This document shows positions 1-6,931 of a stretch of DNA of 54,125 nt, in pieces; within the stretch, counting starts at the first letter, position 1; the number at the start of each line of letters is the position of its first letter. The notes under the pieces are model-generated. The model did no database searches. It saw only the letters and a list, made by a program, of their open reading frames with translations, and had not been told where the DNA came from. The position numbers and the translations under genes were made by a program. The stretch comes from JBCDBH01 sp039184055 (GTDB taxonomy: Bacteria > Acidobacteriota > Thermoanaerobaculia > Multivoradales > J023), in assembly GCA_039184055.1 (NCBI GenBank), contig JBCDBH010000002.1, positions 1 through 54,125 on the forward strand, written 5' to 3'.

Positions 1-2
1 CG

Positions 3-455
3 ATCACGCCGGGGATGTCGTTGCCGGAGGCGTTCGGCCGTTTCGATCTGGTCAACGCCGGCCTGCAGACCGCCGACGCCTTGCGCCGGGTCGCCGCCGA
101 AGGCGTCGAGGATCTCGCGGTGGACGGCGTGATCCACGCCGAGTTCCGGTTTGCGCCGATGCTGCACACCGGCGCCGGGCTCTCACCCGTCGAGGTGATC
201 GAGGCGGTGAGCGCCGGCTTCGACGACGCCCACGCCGCCACCGGGCTCGACGCCCGGATCATCGTGTCCCTCATGCGTGACCAGCCCGTCGAGGTGTCGC
301 TGGAAGCAGTCGAGGCCGCCATCGCCGTCGGTGGGCGCGCCGCCGGAGTCGACGTCGCGGTGGCCGGCTCGGCGGTCTTCGGCCAGTCCGATCCGCTCGC
401 CGCCATCACCGCCTTGCGACAGGAAGCGCACTCGCGCGATTCGACAGGAAGCTGA
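3..455 (+). pseudogene. adenosine deaminase, 3'-truncated and cut by the window edge
   Basis: The reading frame is open from the left edge and matches the N-terminal half of the metal-dependent adenosine deaminase family (adenosine to inosine, purine salvage). Recognisable pieces are SLPEAFGRF, the ED-x-A-x-DGV segment, AEFRFAPMLHT-x-AGLS and the VSLMRDQP strand. Homology stops near position 415; after a short unrelated tail the frame ends at TGA 453-455, six bases before bamD. The second half of the usual ~340-residue barrel, carrying the HAGE motif and the C-terminal metal-binding Asp residues, is absent. An 11-bp direct repeat (417-427, 442-452) brackets the tail, as a small deletion could leave. 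It is unlikely to be active. A very divergent short paralogue is less likely. Confidence 0.75.
417..452. repeat. 11-bp direct repeat at the end of the truncated deaminase
   Basis: CGACAGGAAGC occurs at 417-427 and again at 442-452, a 25-bp period. It sits exactly where similarity to adenosine deaminase ends and just before the bamD start, so it may mark the deletion junction. Chance recurrence of a short GC-rich word is also possible. Confidence 0.5.
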
Positions 456-460
456 AAGCC

Positions 461-1339
461 ATGAAAAGACTCTTCTCCACCCTCTTCGCGGTCGCCTTCA
501 TCGCCGCCGCCTTGCTCAGCACCGGTTGTCGCTCGGGCTTTGCCGACGACCCGATTCTCGAGCTGTCGTCGCAGGAGGCGCTCGCCGAGGGCAAGCGTCT
601 CATGCAAGAAGAGAAATTCCGCCGCGCGCAACGTTATCTCGAGCAAGCTTTCGAAGCCTCGCCGAACTCACGCGAAGGTCGGGAGGCTCTGCTCCTGGTC
701 GCCGACGCGCTGTACTTGCGTGATAGCGAAGAGGGTTATTTGCGTTGTGAAGCGAAGTATCGGGATTTCCTCAATCGATTTCCGACCAGCGAGCGCGCCG
801 ATTACGCGCAGTATCAGACGGCGAACTGCCTGTTCTCGCGTATGGCGCGCCCGGATCGCGATCAAGAAGTCGCGACGCAGGCCCTGGGGGCCTACCAGGA
901 GCTTCTGCGGCTCTATCCGACCAGCGATTACATCGAGTCGGCACGCGAGAAGATGAGCGAGGTGCTCGAGAATCTGGCCGAAGCCGAGTTTTCGGTCGGC
1001 GCGTTCTACATTCGTTACCGGTTGTGCAGCGCGGCGATCACTCGTTTCGAGCAATTGCCGGAAACGTTTCCGTCGTATAGCTCGCAGGACAAAGCGCTCT
1101 ATCACCTGGCGCTGGCCTACGCGAATTGCCTGAAGATCGACGAAGCCCGCGAAGCGGTGGCGCTGCTCGAGAGCGACTATCCAGATAGCACGTGGCTCGC
1201 CGAGCTCGACAAGATCGACGACGCGATCCGTGATGCCGAGGAGCGTAAAGTCGAAGTCGACGCGCGCCGCGCCGAGCGTGAGCGTCTGCGCGCCGAACGC
1301 CAAGAGGCGGCGGAGGACGAAGGGAGCGATCCCTCGTGA
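461..1339 (+). CDS. bamD: outer membrane protein assembly lipoprotein BamD-like
   Basis: A 292-residue lipoprotein of the BamD (YfiO) family, which helps the BAM complex fold outer-membrane beta-barrels from the periplasmic side. The N-terminus is a lipoprotein signal ending in the lipobox LSTGC (Cys23). TPR-like repeats follow: EGKRLMQEEKFRRAQRYLE near 45-63, a YRDFLNRFPTSERADYAQY repeat near 100-118, AYQELLRLYPTSDYIESA near 145-162, and the BamD-typical VGAFYIRYRLCSAAITRFE near 180. The C-terminal 35 residues are charged (Arg/Glu-rich). The stop overlaps the GTG start of the next lipoprotein by 4 bp, so the two are coupled. Start chosen at ATG 461, directly before the signal peptide. Confidence 0.88.
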   Translation: MKRLFSTLFAVAFIAAALLSTGCRSGFADDPILELSSQEALAEGKRLMQEEKFRRAQRYLEQAFEASPNSREGREALLLVADALYLRDSEEGYLRCEAKYRDFLNRFPTSERADYAQYQTANCLFSRMARPDRDQEVATQALGAYQELLRLYPTSDYIESAREKMSEVLENLAEAEFSVGAFYIRYRLCSAAITRFEQLPETFPSYSSQDKALYHLALAYANCLKIDEAREAVALLESDYPDSTWLAELDKIDDAIRDAEERKVEVDARRAERERLRAERQEAAEDEGSDPS

Positions 1340-2169
1340 GGCTCGGATTCGCGTTTCTCATCGCCGCGTTGCTGATCCCGCTCGTCGGTTGCACCAGCCT
1401 CGGTGGCGGGGGAGCGAACCGCGACACCGAGATCGAAGCGTTGCGTCGTGACGCCACTGCCGCACGTCGGCGGGCGACCGTCGCCGAGGTCGAAAACCGT
1501 CGTCTTTTGCAGGAGATCGAACGGCTCGAGAACGAGCTCGAGGCGGCGCGACGACCGACCGTCATCGCCGAGCCGGACCGACCGACGATCCAAGTCGAGC
1601 CCGGGATCGAGAGCAGCGACATCGCCACCGAGCCGTTGACCGCTGAACCGCCACCGGCGGTACCCCCGATGGCGGTACCTCCTTCGCCGGACTCATCCTC
1701 GGCGGGTCCCCCGGTGGCCGACGCAACGACCTCGAATGATGGTGCGTCGGTTACGGGTCGCGCGCCCCAGCCGGGAGGAGCCGACGTCGTCGACGCAACC
1801 GGTCAGGCCATCTACGACGAGGGCTACACGCTCTTTCATCGCCAGCAGTACGACGGCGCCGAAGCTCGCTTCGCCGAGTTTCTCGGTGGCTGGGGGCGGA
1901 GTGACCTGGCCGACAACGCACAATTCTGGATCGGCGAGTGTCGCTATGCGCGTGACGACTACCGGGGCGCCCTCGAGGCGTTTCTCGGTGTCGTCGAGCG
2001 CTACCCGGAAGGCAACAAGGTTCCCGATGCCATGCTCAAAGCGGGTAAATCGCTCGAAGCGCTCGGTGATCCGGCTGGAGCCGCCGAAACCTACGACGAA
2101 ATCGTCAAGACCTTTCCCAATAGCGCGGCTGCCGCGATCGCTCGTGAGCTGCGAGCTTCTTTGCCCTGA
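1336..2169 (+). CDS. CpoB/YbgF-like lipoprotein with coiled coil and TPR repeats
   Basis: A 277-residue envelope protein with the architecture of CpoB/YbgF, the Tol-Pal partner that coordinates outer-membrane constriction with peptidoglycan synthesis. It has a lipobox signal (LVGC, Cys19), a heptad-rich coiled coil at about 30-75, a Pro/Ala/Val linker at about 85-130, and three TPR units from about 155 to the end (YDEGYTLFHRQQYDGAEARF, AQFWIGECRYARDDYRGALEAF, DAMLKAGKSLEALGDPAGAA). Classical CpoB is periplasmic and soluble, so lipidation is a variation. Start is GTG 1336 with AGGGAG 8 bp upstream, overlapping the bamD stop. No tolB or pal is adjacent, so the role is inferred from architecture. 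Confidence 0.75.
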   Translation: MRLGFAFLIAALLIPLVGCTSLGGGGANRDTEIEALRRDATAARRRATVAEVENRRLLQEIERLENELEAARRPTVIAEPDRPTIQVEPGIESSDIATEPLTAEPPPAVPPMAVPPSPDSSSAGPPVADATTSNDGASVTGRAPQPGGADVVDATGQAIYDEGYTLFHRQQYDGAEARFAEFLGGWGRSDLADNAQFWIGECRYARDDYRGALEAFLGVVERYPEGNKVPDAMLKAGKSLEALGDPAGAAETYDEIVKTFPNSAAAAIARELRASLP

Positions 2170-2217
2170 AAGTCGCGTAAAACCGGCTGGTTCCGGCTTT
2201 CTCCGGCCGGTCCGTAC

Positions 2218-2281
2218 TTGACAAGAAATTGTGCATCGCGGTACGTTGAGAGGCAAGCGTCGAATGGACGTATGGTAAGAT
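2218..2281 (+). promoter_or_regulatory. candidate promoter region of the LysM gene
   Basis: A perfect TTGACA lies at 2218-2223, 18 bp before TACGTT (2242-2247). A second -10-like TAAGAT lies at 2276-2281 inside TGGTAAGATCTC, nearly identical to a motif before the Fis-like gene. Either could drive transcription of the LysM protein at 2327. This is motif-based only. Confidence 0.4.
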
Positions 2282-2326
2282 CTCTATGTGCACTGCCCGC
2301 ATCTCGAAGGGTGCCAGGGAGGTTCC

Positions 2327-3577
2327 ATGAGCGTACGTGTTTTGCTCGCGGCATCAGCCTCGACCCTGGTGATCGCCGTGCTCGCCGGCGTTGTCGGTGC
2401 GCAACCGCCGCCGCGCGATCTCCAATTGGTCGGTGATCACTGGACGGCGTGGAATCCGCCACCGGTTCCAGAAGGTGTCGAGCCCTACATCATTCAGCCC
2501 GGAGATACCCTTTGGGATCTGGCGGGTCAGTTCTACGGCGATCCCTATTTGTGGCCGCAGCTGTGGGAACAGAACCGCTACATCTTGGATGCGCGCTGGA
2601 TTTATCCCGGTGACCCGCTGATCGTCGGGGCCGCGCCGGGACAATTCACCGACACGGTCGCTGGACCACCACTCGGTGAGGGCGATGTGGCCGAAGGGAC
2701 CGATGCCACCGCACTCGCTGACGGTGAGCTCGAAGACGATCCGTTCGCCGACATCATCGCGCCGGCCGACGAAGACATCTCGTCACGGTTGCGTAGCGAG
2801 CTGTCGGGAAGCGACGGCCCGGTGCCACTCGGTTTCGAGTCCGATATCTACTGCAGCGGTTATATCGGTCCGATCGACGAGGCTTTCCCATATCGGGTGA
2901 GCGGCTCCGAATACGATTTCCAGGTACCTGATCTCAGTCCTCAAGAAGGCAAAGCCATCGAGGGCATTTACGGTCGTACCGATCTCGCGAAATACGGTCT
3001 CTCGATGGGCGATGTGGTGTACATCGACCGGGGTCGCGCCGATGGTGTCTCAGCCGGTGAGCTGTTCACCGCGATCCTGCCCGGTGCGGTGATCCGTCAT
3101 CCCTTGACCCGCAATGCGATCGGTCGTTTCTACCAGTACGTCGGTCGGGTGCGCGTCCTGTCGACTCAAGAGACCACGTCGATCGCCGAGGTGACGCTGG
3201 CGTGCGATGGGATCCCGGTGGGTTCGATGCTCAAGGCCTTTGCGCCCGAACCGGTTCCGTTGCGCCGGCTGACACCAATGCGGCCGGTCAACTTTCCGGT
3301 CGCCACCGAGGCGCTAGTCGATGCACCGGTGATCGTGCACGCCGACGACGATCTCGTCACGTTGGCGGCAGGGCATTTGGTGTACATCGATCGCGGCATG
3401 GTCGACGATGTCGCTCCGGGTGATATCTACACCATTTATCGGCGCGCGGGAGACGATCGTCCGCCGCTCGTCTTGGGTGAAGTGGCCGTTCTTTCGGTGC
3501 ACGAAAGCACCTCGCTGGCGCGGATTCTGCGCAATCGTTTCGCGGTCTATCGAGGTGACGTCCTGCACCTCAAGTGA
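2327..3577 (+). CDS. LysM-domain exported protein
   Basis: A 416-residue exported protein with a signal peptide (residues 1-25, cut after VGAQ) and one LysM domain at about 53-102 (PYIIQPGDTLWDLAGQFYGD through WIYPGDPLIV), which binds peptidoglycan glycans. An acidic linker follows, then about 270 residues containing two similar beta-rich units, each with a VYIDRG-x-x-DGVSAGE/VDDVAPGD motif (about 225-245 and 350-370); these resemble the repeated segments of uncharacterised LysM exoproteins. Start chosen at ATG 2327 with GGGAGG just upstream, rather than GTG 2288, because it puts the signal peptide at the N-terminus. It probably acts in the periplasm or cell wall; no enzymatic motif was seen. 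Confidence 0.82.
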   Translation: MSVRVLLAASASTLVIAVLAGVVGAQPPPRDLQLVGDHWTAWNPPPVPEGVEPYIIQPGDTLWDLAGQFYGDPYLWPQLWEQNRYILDARWIYPGDPLIVGAAPGQFTDTVAGPPLGEGDVAEGTDATALADGELEDDPFADIIAPADEDISSRLRSELSGSDGPVPLGFESDIYCSGYIGPIDEAFPYRVSGSEYDFQVPDLSPQEGKAIEGIYGRTDLAKYGLSMGDVVYIDRGRADGVSAGELFTAILPGAVIRHPLTRNAIGRFYQYVGRVRVLSTQETTSIAEVTLACDGIPVGSMLKAFAPEPVPLRRLTPMRPVNFPVATEALVDAPVIVHADDDLVTLAAGHLVYIDRGMVDDVAPGDIYTIYRRAGDDRPPLVLGEVAVLSVHESTSLARILRNRFAVYRGDVLHLK

Positions 3578-3589
3578 GCGTGCGCGTCT

Positions 3590-3617
3590 TTGCCAGCCCT
3601 TGCCTGTGTGGTAAGGT
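3590..3617 (+). promoter_or_regulatory. candidate sigma70-type promoter of the Fis-like gene
   Basis: TTGCCA (3590-3595), a 16-bp spacer, then TAAGGT (3612-3617). The same TAAGGT hexamer follows TTGCCT with a 17-bp spacer in front of ppiD on the other strand (15583-15611), which supports it as a real -10 element here. The start codon at 3660 would leave a leader of about 35-40 nt. Confidence 0.5.
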
Positions 3618-3659
3618 CTCCGTCCACGTCGATTGAAATCGGGTCGTTACGAGGGCGGT

Positions 3660-3923
3660 ATGACGCAGAAGACACTGAAAGGACGTCTGGGGAAGATCGT
3701 CAACGAGCTTGTCGAGCAAGGTTTGACTTTGGAGCAAGCCCGCAAAGAGTTCGAAAGACAGTTCATCGTCGCCTCGATTCGATCCAACGACGGCAATCTG
3801 GGCCGCTCGGCCCGCTCACTCGGTGTTCATCGCAACACCCTGAGGAACAAAGTAAGCAACCTCGGCATAGCGCTCGAGGAATACAGATTGCGCCGCTCAC
3901 GGCGCACCGAGACCAAGAGCTGA
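3660..3923 (+). CDS. Fis-family helix-turn-helix regulator
   Basis: An 87-residue protein ending in a Fis-type HTH. LEQARKEFERQFIVASI is the helix that precedes the HTH in Fis and NtrC-family C-termini. NDGNLGRSARSLGVHRNTLRNKV is the HTH itself, with the diagnostic GVHRNTLR recognition helix, and the tail is basic. Stand-alone proteins of this size are nucleoid-associated or global regulators that bind degenerate AT-rich sites. Start is ATG 3660 with GAGGGCGG upstream; the earlier TTG 3633 has no ribosome-binding site. It is followed by 166 bp holding two palindromes before the lytic transglycosylase gene. It could instead be a cut-down response-regulator effector domain, but no receiver is present. 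Confidence 0.8.
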   Translation: MTQKTLKGRLGKIVNELVEQGLTLEQARKEFERQFIVASIRSNDGNLGRSARSLGVHRNTLRNKVSNLGIALEEYRLRRSRRTETKS

Positions 3924-4033
3924 TAAGCAGCTTCCTTCTGACAGACACGCACCGCTGAAACCTGGCCGACGCCGCGCCGTACTGATGGCGTGCGCTCTTC
4001 CCGCCCACGCGCCGGGTACCTCTGATCCATCTA

Positions 4034-4069
4034 GGACGTAAGACGTCCACCCATGCCGCGACTCGCGGC
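4034..4069. promoter_or_regulatory. two 15-bp palindromes upstream of the lytic transglycosylase gene
   Basis: GGACGT-AAG-ACGTCC occupies 4034-4048 and GCCGCGA-C-TCGCGGC occupies 4055-4069; both arm pairs are perfect. Their centres (4041 and 4062) are 21 bp apart, two helical turns, as expected for operators bound on one face of the helix. The sequences differ, so they may serve two regulators. The Fis-like gene just upstream is not an obvious ligand, since Fis sites are AT-rich. Confidence 0.5.
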
Positions 4070-4113
4070 CTCATCACGAAGTTGATCAGGTGCGTCTACA
4101 CGAGGAGCTCTTC

Positions 4114-4839
4114 ATGTATAGAGCCTTACGTCGATCGGTATCGATACCGGTCGTAGCGATAGCCCTGGTGGCCATGGCCACTGTGTCTCCGGCGGGTACT
4201 GCGGTCGAAACCGACACGCTCACCGCCCTGTCCTCCGAAACCTTGACGGTTCTCGCCGAGCTCGCCGACTGGGCGGGTGAACACGGAGTCGTCCATGCCC
4301 CGGTGCTCGTCGAGTCGATGCTCGACACACCGTCTACGCCGTTTTCCGTTCCGACCCCGAGTCGCGAACAGCTCGAGCGTTTGCCTCACGGTGCCGTGAT
4401 CGGCCGAGTCGCTGATGAGCACGGGATCGATCCGTTCCTGGTCGCCGCGGTGATCGAGGTCGAATCGAACTTTCGTACCGCCGCGATCTCACCCAAAGGG
4501 GCGGTCGGTTTGATGCAGGTGATGCCGGCGACCGCACCCGAAGCGTTGCGTGAGCGGCTGTGTGAGCCCGAGGTGAATCTGGCCATCGGTGTGGCGTATC
4601 TCGCCAAGATGTTCGAACGGCACGATTACGATCTCGATTTGGCGCTGGCGGCCTACAACGCCGGTCCAACCGCCGTGCGGCGCTGGGGTGGTGTACCGCC
4701 CTATCGAGAGACCGAGCGCTACATCGAAAAGGTGACCGGTCGCTATCTCGCGCATCATCGCGAGGCGTGGCGACCCGCGAGCGACGAGGTGTGGGTGTCG
4801 GTCATCGCCAGCGACGACGAGAGCTCGACGCGCGGTTGA
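4114..4839 (+). CDS. secreted lytic transglycosylase (SLT domain)
   Basis: A 241-residue exported muramidase-type lytic transglycosylase, cleaving MurNAc-GlcNAc bonds of peptidoglycan with 1,6-anhydro product formation. It has an N-terminal signal peptide (VVAIALVAMATVSPAGTA) and an SLT fold at about 95-225. The catalytic Glu117 lies in VIEVESNF; other family motifs are GAVGLMQVMPATA, NLAIGVAYLAKM and LAAYNAGP. Start chosen at ATG 4114 because GAGGAG lies 6 bp upstream; GTG 4090 would add eight residues including that ribosome-binding site. It is preceded by paired palindromes (4034-4069) and followed by a strong terminator (4868-4896). Probable role is wall turnover or making openings for envelope machines. 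Confidence 0.88.
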   Translation: MYRALRRSVSIPVVAIALVAMATVSPAGTAVETDTLTALSSETLTVLAELADWAGEHGVVHAPVLVESMLDTPSTPFSVPTPSREQLERLPHGAVIGRVADEHGIDPFLVAAVIEVESNFRTAAISPKGAVGLMQVMPATAPEALRERLCEPEVNLAIGVAYLAKMFERHDYDLDLALAAYNAGPTAVRRWGGVPPYRETERYIEKVTGRYLAHHREAWRPASDEVWVSVIASDDESSTRG

Positions 4840-4867
4840 TCATCTGCCGAGCGTCGCGCCCGAACGG

Positions 4868-4896
4868 AAAAACGCCGGCCTCGAGGCCGGCGTTTT
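4868..4896. terminator. bidirectional rho-independent terminator
   Basis: A perfect 12-bp stem (4869-4880 with 4885-4896) around TCGA, with A-rich 5' and T-rich 3' flanks, so it should work from both sides. It separates the lytic transglycosylase gene (+) from tatA (-). Confidence 0.88.
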
Positions 4897-5005
4897 CTTT
4901 TGCCTTCGGAGGGCGGCCCGTGACCGGGCATCATGCTCTCGGTGTGATTTGGCCGGGGCGCGATCGGCCGCGCCGCGACAGGCCGGGCCGCGACCCGCGT
5001 CCAGC

Positions 5006-5191
5006 TCAGGTCGCCTGGCTGCTCTCGCCGCCTTCGACCTTGGGAGGCTCGTCGTCTTTGACGCCCTTCTTGAAATTGCGAATTCCCTCACCGAGGCCTT
5101 TACCGAGCTGAGGGAGTCGGGTGGCGCCGAACATCACGACGATGATTCCGAAGATGATCAGCAGCTCAGGGACACCTAGACTTCCGAACAT
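5006..5191 (-). CDS. tatA: Sec-independent protein translocase TatA
   Basis: A 61-residue TatA/E subunit, forming the pore-like assembly of the twin-arginine export system for folded proteins. The N-terminal membrane helix PELLIIFGIIVVMFGATRLPQ is followed by the family hinge and the amphipathic helix GKGLGEGIRNFKKGVKD, then a short acidic tail. The length is normal for TatA and short for TatB. tatB and tatC are not in this window. The next gene upstream on the same strand (AmgK-like) ends 128 bp away, with a small palindrome between, so tatA is probably its own unit. Confidence 0.93.
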   Translation of the reverse strand: MFGSLGVPELLIIFGIIVVMFGATRLPQLGKGLGEGIRNFKKGVKDDEPPKVEGGESSQAT

Positions 5192-5288
5192 GGTCGACTC
5201 CTATCGGGCGGATCCAGTCGCGGATCGAGTTCCGCGGGATCTCGCCGGCACGGGCATAGTGGGCCTTGCGGGTGATCGTAAGCAAGTT

Positions 5289-5303
5289 GGATGCATAGCA
5301 TCC
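5289..5303. repeat. 15-bp palindrome between tatA and the AmgK-like gene
   Basis: GGATGC-ATA-GCATCC is a perfect inverted repeat lying 98 bp upstream of tatA and 17 bp past the end of the AmgK-like gene. It could be an operator for tatA or a weak processing hairpin; no T-run follows on the minus strand. Confidence 0.35.
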
Positions 5304-5319
5304 GGCTCATATTTCCAGT

Positions 5320-6264
5320 TTAACACAGGGCCTGTCGCCAGCGAGTCTCGAGGCGTGCCGCCACGTCGGTGGTTTCGGGTACGCGAAGGAGGAAATCGAT
5401 GGCGCGCGTAAAGGTCGGCTCGATCAGATTCGCGTGCCGCCCACTTCGCGCATACGTACCGACCGCCTTGAGTGTTCGTTGTGCCGCAACCCGGGCAAAG
5501 TCTTCGTGCGCGACCGGGAGATCATCGGCGATCTCGCTGGGTGGCGCGAAAAGGGTGTCGTTGAGCAACGAAGCGAGATCGTAGAGGGGTGGGCCGAGGC
5601 GCAGATCTTGGTGATCGAGAATCCCGACCTGGTGTGATGGAAGAGGAACCAGGTTACGGACAGTCAGATCCCGGTGACAGACGACCGGAGAGCGTTCGCC
5701 CAAGGTTCGACACAGATCGTCGAAGCTGGCACGAAGCCGGTCCTGGGTCGTGGCGTCGCCGGTGAGCTGGCGTGGCACGAAGAAGGTTTTCCAGGTGATC
5801 TCGAGCTCGCGGCGTAGCAGTGCCTCGTCGAGTGGAGGGTTGAGCCGAGCGACCCGTTCATGCGGCAGCGTCTCGAATCGATCGATCTGACGTAGGGCGT
5901 CTCGATAATAGGGTGCGAGCAGCGACCAATCGGTGGCTGTACGCATGGCGTGCTCGGCGAGGGTCGAGGGTCCGAGATCCTCGACCACCATCCAGCCCTT
6001 GCTGTACGCGCGGACCGCCGGTACCCGTACCCCGATGTCGGCGAGCCAGCTCGTGGTGGTGAGAAAACGCCGTTGGGCGTCGAGAATCTCGGTCGGGTAG
6101 ATGGCCAGCACCGCGCTCGTATCGTCGGTGAGCCAGATACGCGCATAGCGACGTGACGACACATCGCCGGCGAGCGGCTCGATGGCGTGGATGTCGACAC
6201 CGTGCTCGGCCAAGATACCCTTGTATATGGGCCAGGGATCGATCATGACGGCGCAGGCTAGCAT
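5320..6264 (-). CDS. AmgK-like sugar kinase (aminoglycoside phosphotransferase fold)
   Basis: A 314-residue APH-fold kinase resembling AmgK, the anomeric MurNAc/GlcNAc-1-kinase of the peptidoglycan-recycling shortcut to UDP-MurNAc. GDVSSRRYARI near 33-43 matches the G-D-x-S-x-RRY loop typical of AmgK. The ATP/substrate site has WMVVEDLG near 91-98, the catalytic loop CHRDLTVRNL (Asp199, Asn204) and the metal motif ILDHQDLRLGPPLYDLASL (Asp217). The usual partner, a MurU nucleotidyltransferase, is not next to it here. Start ATG 6264 is preferred over ATG 6246 because a GAGG lies about 10 bp upstream. Divergent from the small gene at 6398. Other APH-family phosphotransferases cannot be ruled out. 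Confidence 0.75.
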   Translation of the reverse strand: MLACAVMIDPWPIYKGILAEHGVDIHAIEPLAGDVSSRRYARIWLTDDTSAVLAIYPTEILDAQRRFLTTTSWLADIGVRVPAVRAYSKGWMVVEDLGPSTLAEHAMRTATDWSLLAPYYRDALRQIDRFETLPHERVARLNPPLDEALLRRELEITWKTFFVPRQLTGDATTQDRLRASFDDLCRTLGERSPVVCHRDLTVRNLVPLPSHQVGILDHQDLRLGPPLYDLASLLNDTLFAPPSEIADDLPVAHEDFARVAAQRTLKAVGTYARSGRHANLIEPTFTRAIDFLLRVPETTDVAARLETRWRQALC

Positions 6265-6267
6265 GGT

Positions 6268-6296
6268 TTGACAGCCTCAGGAGCAGGCGCAATAAT
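6268..6296 (+). promoter_or_regulatory. near-consensus sigma70 promoter of the 103-aa gene
   Basis: TTGACA (6268-6273), an exact 17-bp spacer, then AATAAT (6291-6296): 11 of 12 consensus bases, the best promoter match I found in the window. It reads towards the gene at 6398, leaving a leader of about 95 nt. Confidence 0.7.
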
Positions 6297-6320
6297 GCCT
6301 AGAGGCGTCCCAATTATGCC
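6290..6320. promoter_or_regulatory. 10-bp direct repeats overlapping the promoter
   Basis: CAATAATGCC (6290-6299) and CAATTATGCC (6311-6320) differ at one base and lie 21 bp apart. The first contains the -10 hexamer and the second covers the early transcribed region, the layout of a repressor site that blocks the promoter. The regulator is unknown. Confidence 0.5.
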
Positions 6321-6397
6321 GTGACGCCAAAACGGCGATGTCGCGTCAAGACGACACTTCGCTAGAACGATTACGCAGAAAACGACACTGAGTCACC

Positions 6398-6709
6398 ATG
6401 AGTCTCGAAGAACCGCAAGTCCGCCGCATGCTCAACGACCTCGGCCGTGCTCTAGTCGACGCGATCTCCGCGTCACCGCCCGTGTCCGACGCGGTGCGCC
6501 GGATGCGAGACGAAGGGTATCGCTTGCAGCTGATCCTCGATTGCAAGGAAGAGAACGGTGACGATAGCCACGGTGCCCAGCTCGAGCTCACCGCGCGTCG
6601 CCCCGCCTCCCCATCACGCGAACCCGCCTTCCGCCTCGACAATCAAGACGTCTCGTTCCTACGCGCGCTCGGTATCGACCCGACCCGGCCCGCGCGTCGT
6701 CGTCGTTAG
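6398..6709 (+). CDS. small conserved-looking protein of unknown function
   Basis: A 103-residue soluble protein I do not recognise. The first half is helical and amphipathic (EEPQVRRMLNDLGRALVDAI), followed by a strand-like YRLQLILDCKEE, a low-complexity linker, then LDNQDVSFLRALGIDPTRP and an Arg-rich C-terminus (ARRRR). No signal, membrane helix, zinc motif or catalytic signature is visible. The strong promoter at 6268-6296 with operator-like repeats and codon use like its neighbours argue that it is real. Its TAG stop overlaps the left end of the palindromic element at 6708. The basic tail would fit nucleic-acid or ribosome binding, but that is only a guess. Confidence 0.65.
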   Translation: MSLEEPQVRRMLNDLGRALVDAISASPPVSDAVRRMRDEGYRLQLILDCKEENGDDSHGAQLELTARRPASPSREPAFRLDNQDVSFLRALGIDPTRPARRRR

Positions 6710-6854
6710 CCCGCATCTCTCACCAAGCTCGCCTACTACGAAGCGACCACGCACGTCATCTCTGGGCGTGCTCAATCCTCGCTGCCCAGATCTAACGCAC
6801 CTGTCCGCTGCGTGGCGACGAGCCGCTCGCTACGGCGTTTGGTGAGAGGTGCGG
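6708..6854. repeat. long imperfect palindromic element, copy A
   Basis: An imperfect inverted repeat of about 147 bp between convergent genes. The outer arms pair CTCTCACCAA (from 6717) with TTGGTGAGAG (to 6848); inner arms pair CCACGCA with TGCGTGG and CTGGGC with GCCCAG. The right arm (6781-6854) aligns without gaps to the right arm of copy B (46340-46413) at roughly 78% identity, and the left arms share the start AGCCCG and an ATCTCT..GGCGTGCTC core. It carries no gene. It looks like a MITE- or REP-type palindrome that may also act as a two-way terminator. Confidence 0.75.
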
Positions 6855-6931
6855 ACCCGTCCATTCCCGTGCCCGAGACGAGCGCCCATTCACGCGATGG
6901 GTCGGTCATCGTTGTCACGTGGGCGCCCCGT

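Noticed and set aside
2176..2215. terminator after the CpoB-like gene
   Set aside because: Several CCGG words can pair, but the best stem is only about 4 bp with a mixed pyrimidine tail; too weak to call.
5320..6264. aminoglycoside resistance phosphotransferase
   Set aside because: The fold is shared, but the GDxSxRRY loop and overall layout match the AmgK amino-sugar kinase group, and there is no resistance context.
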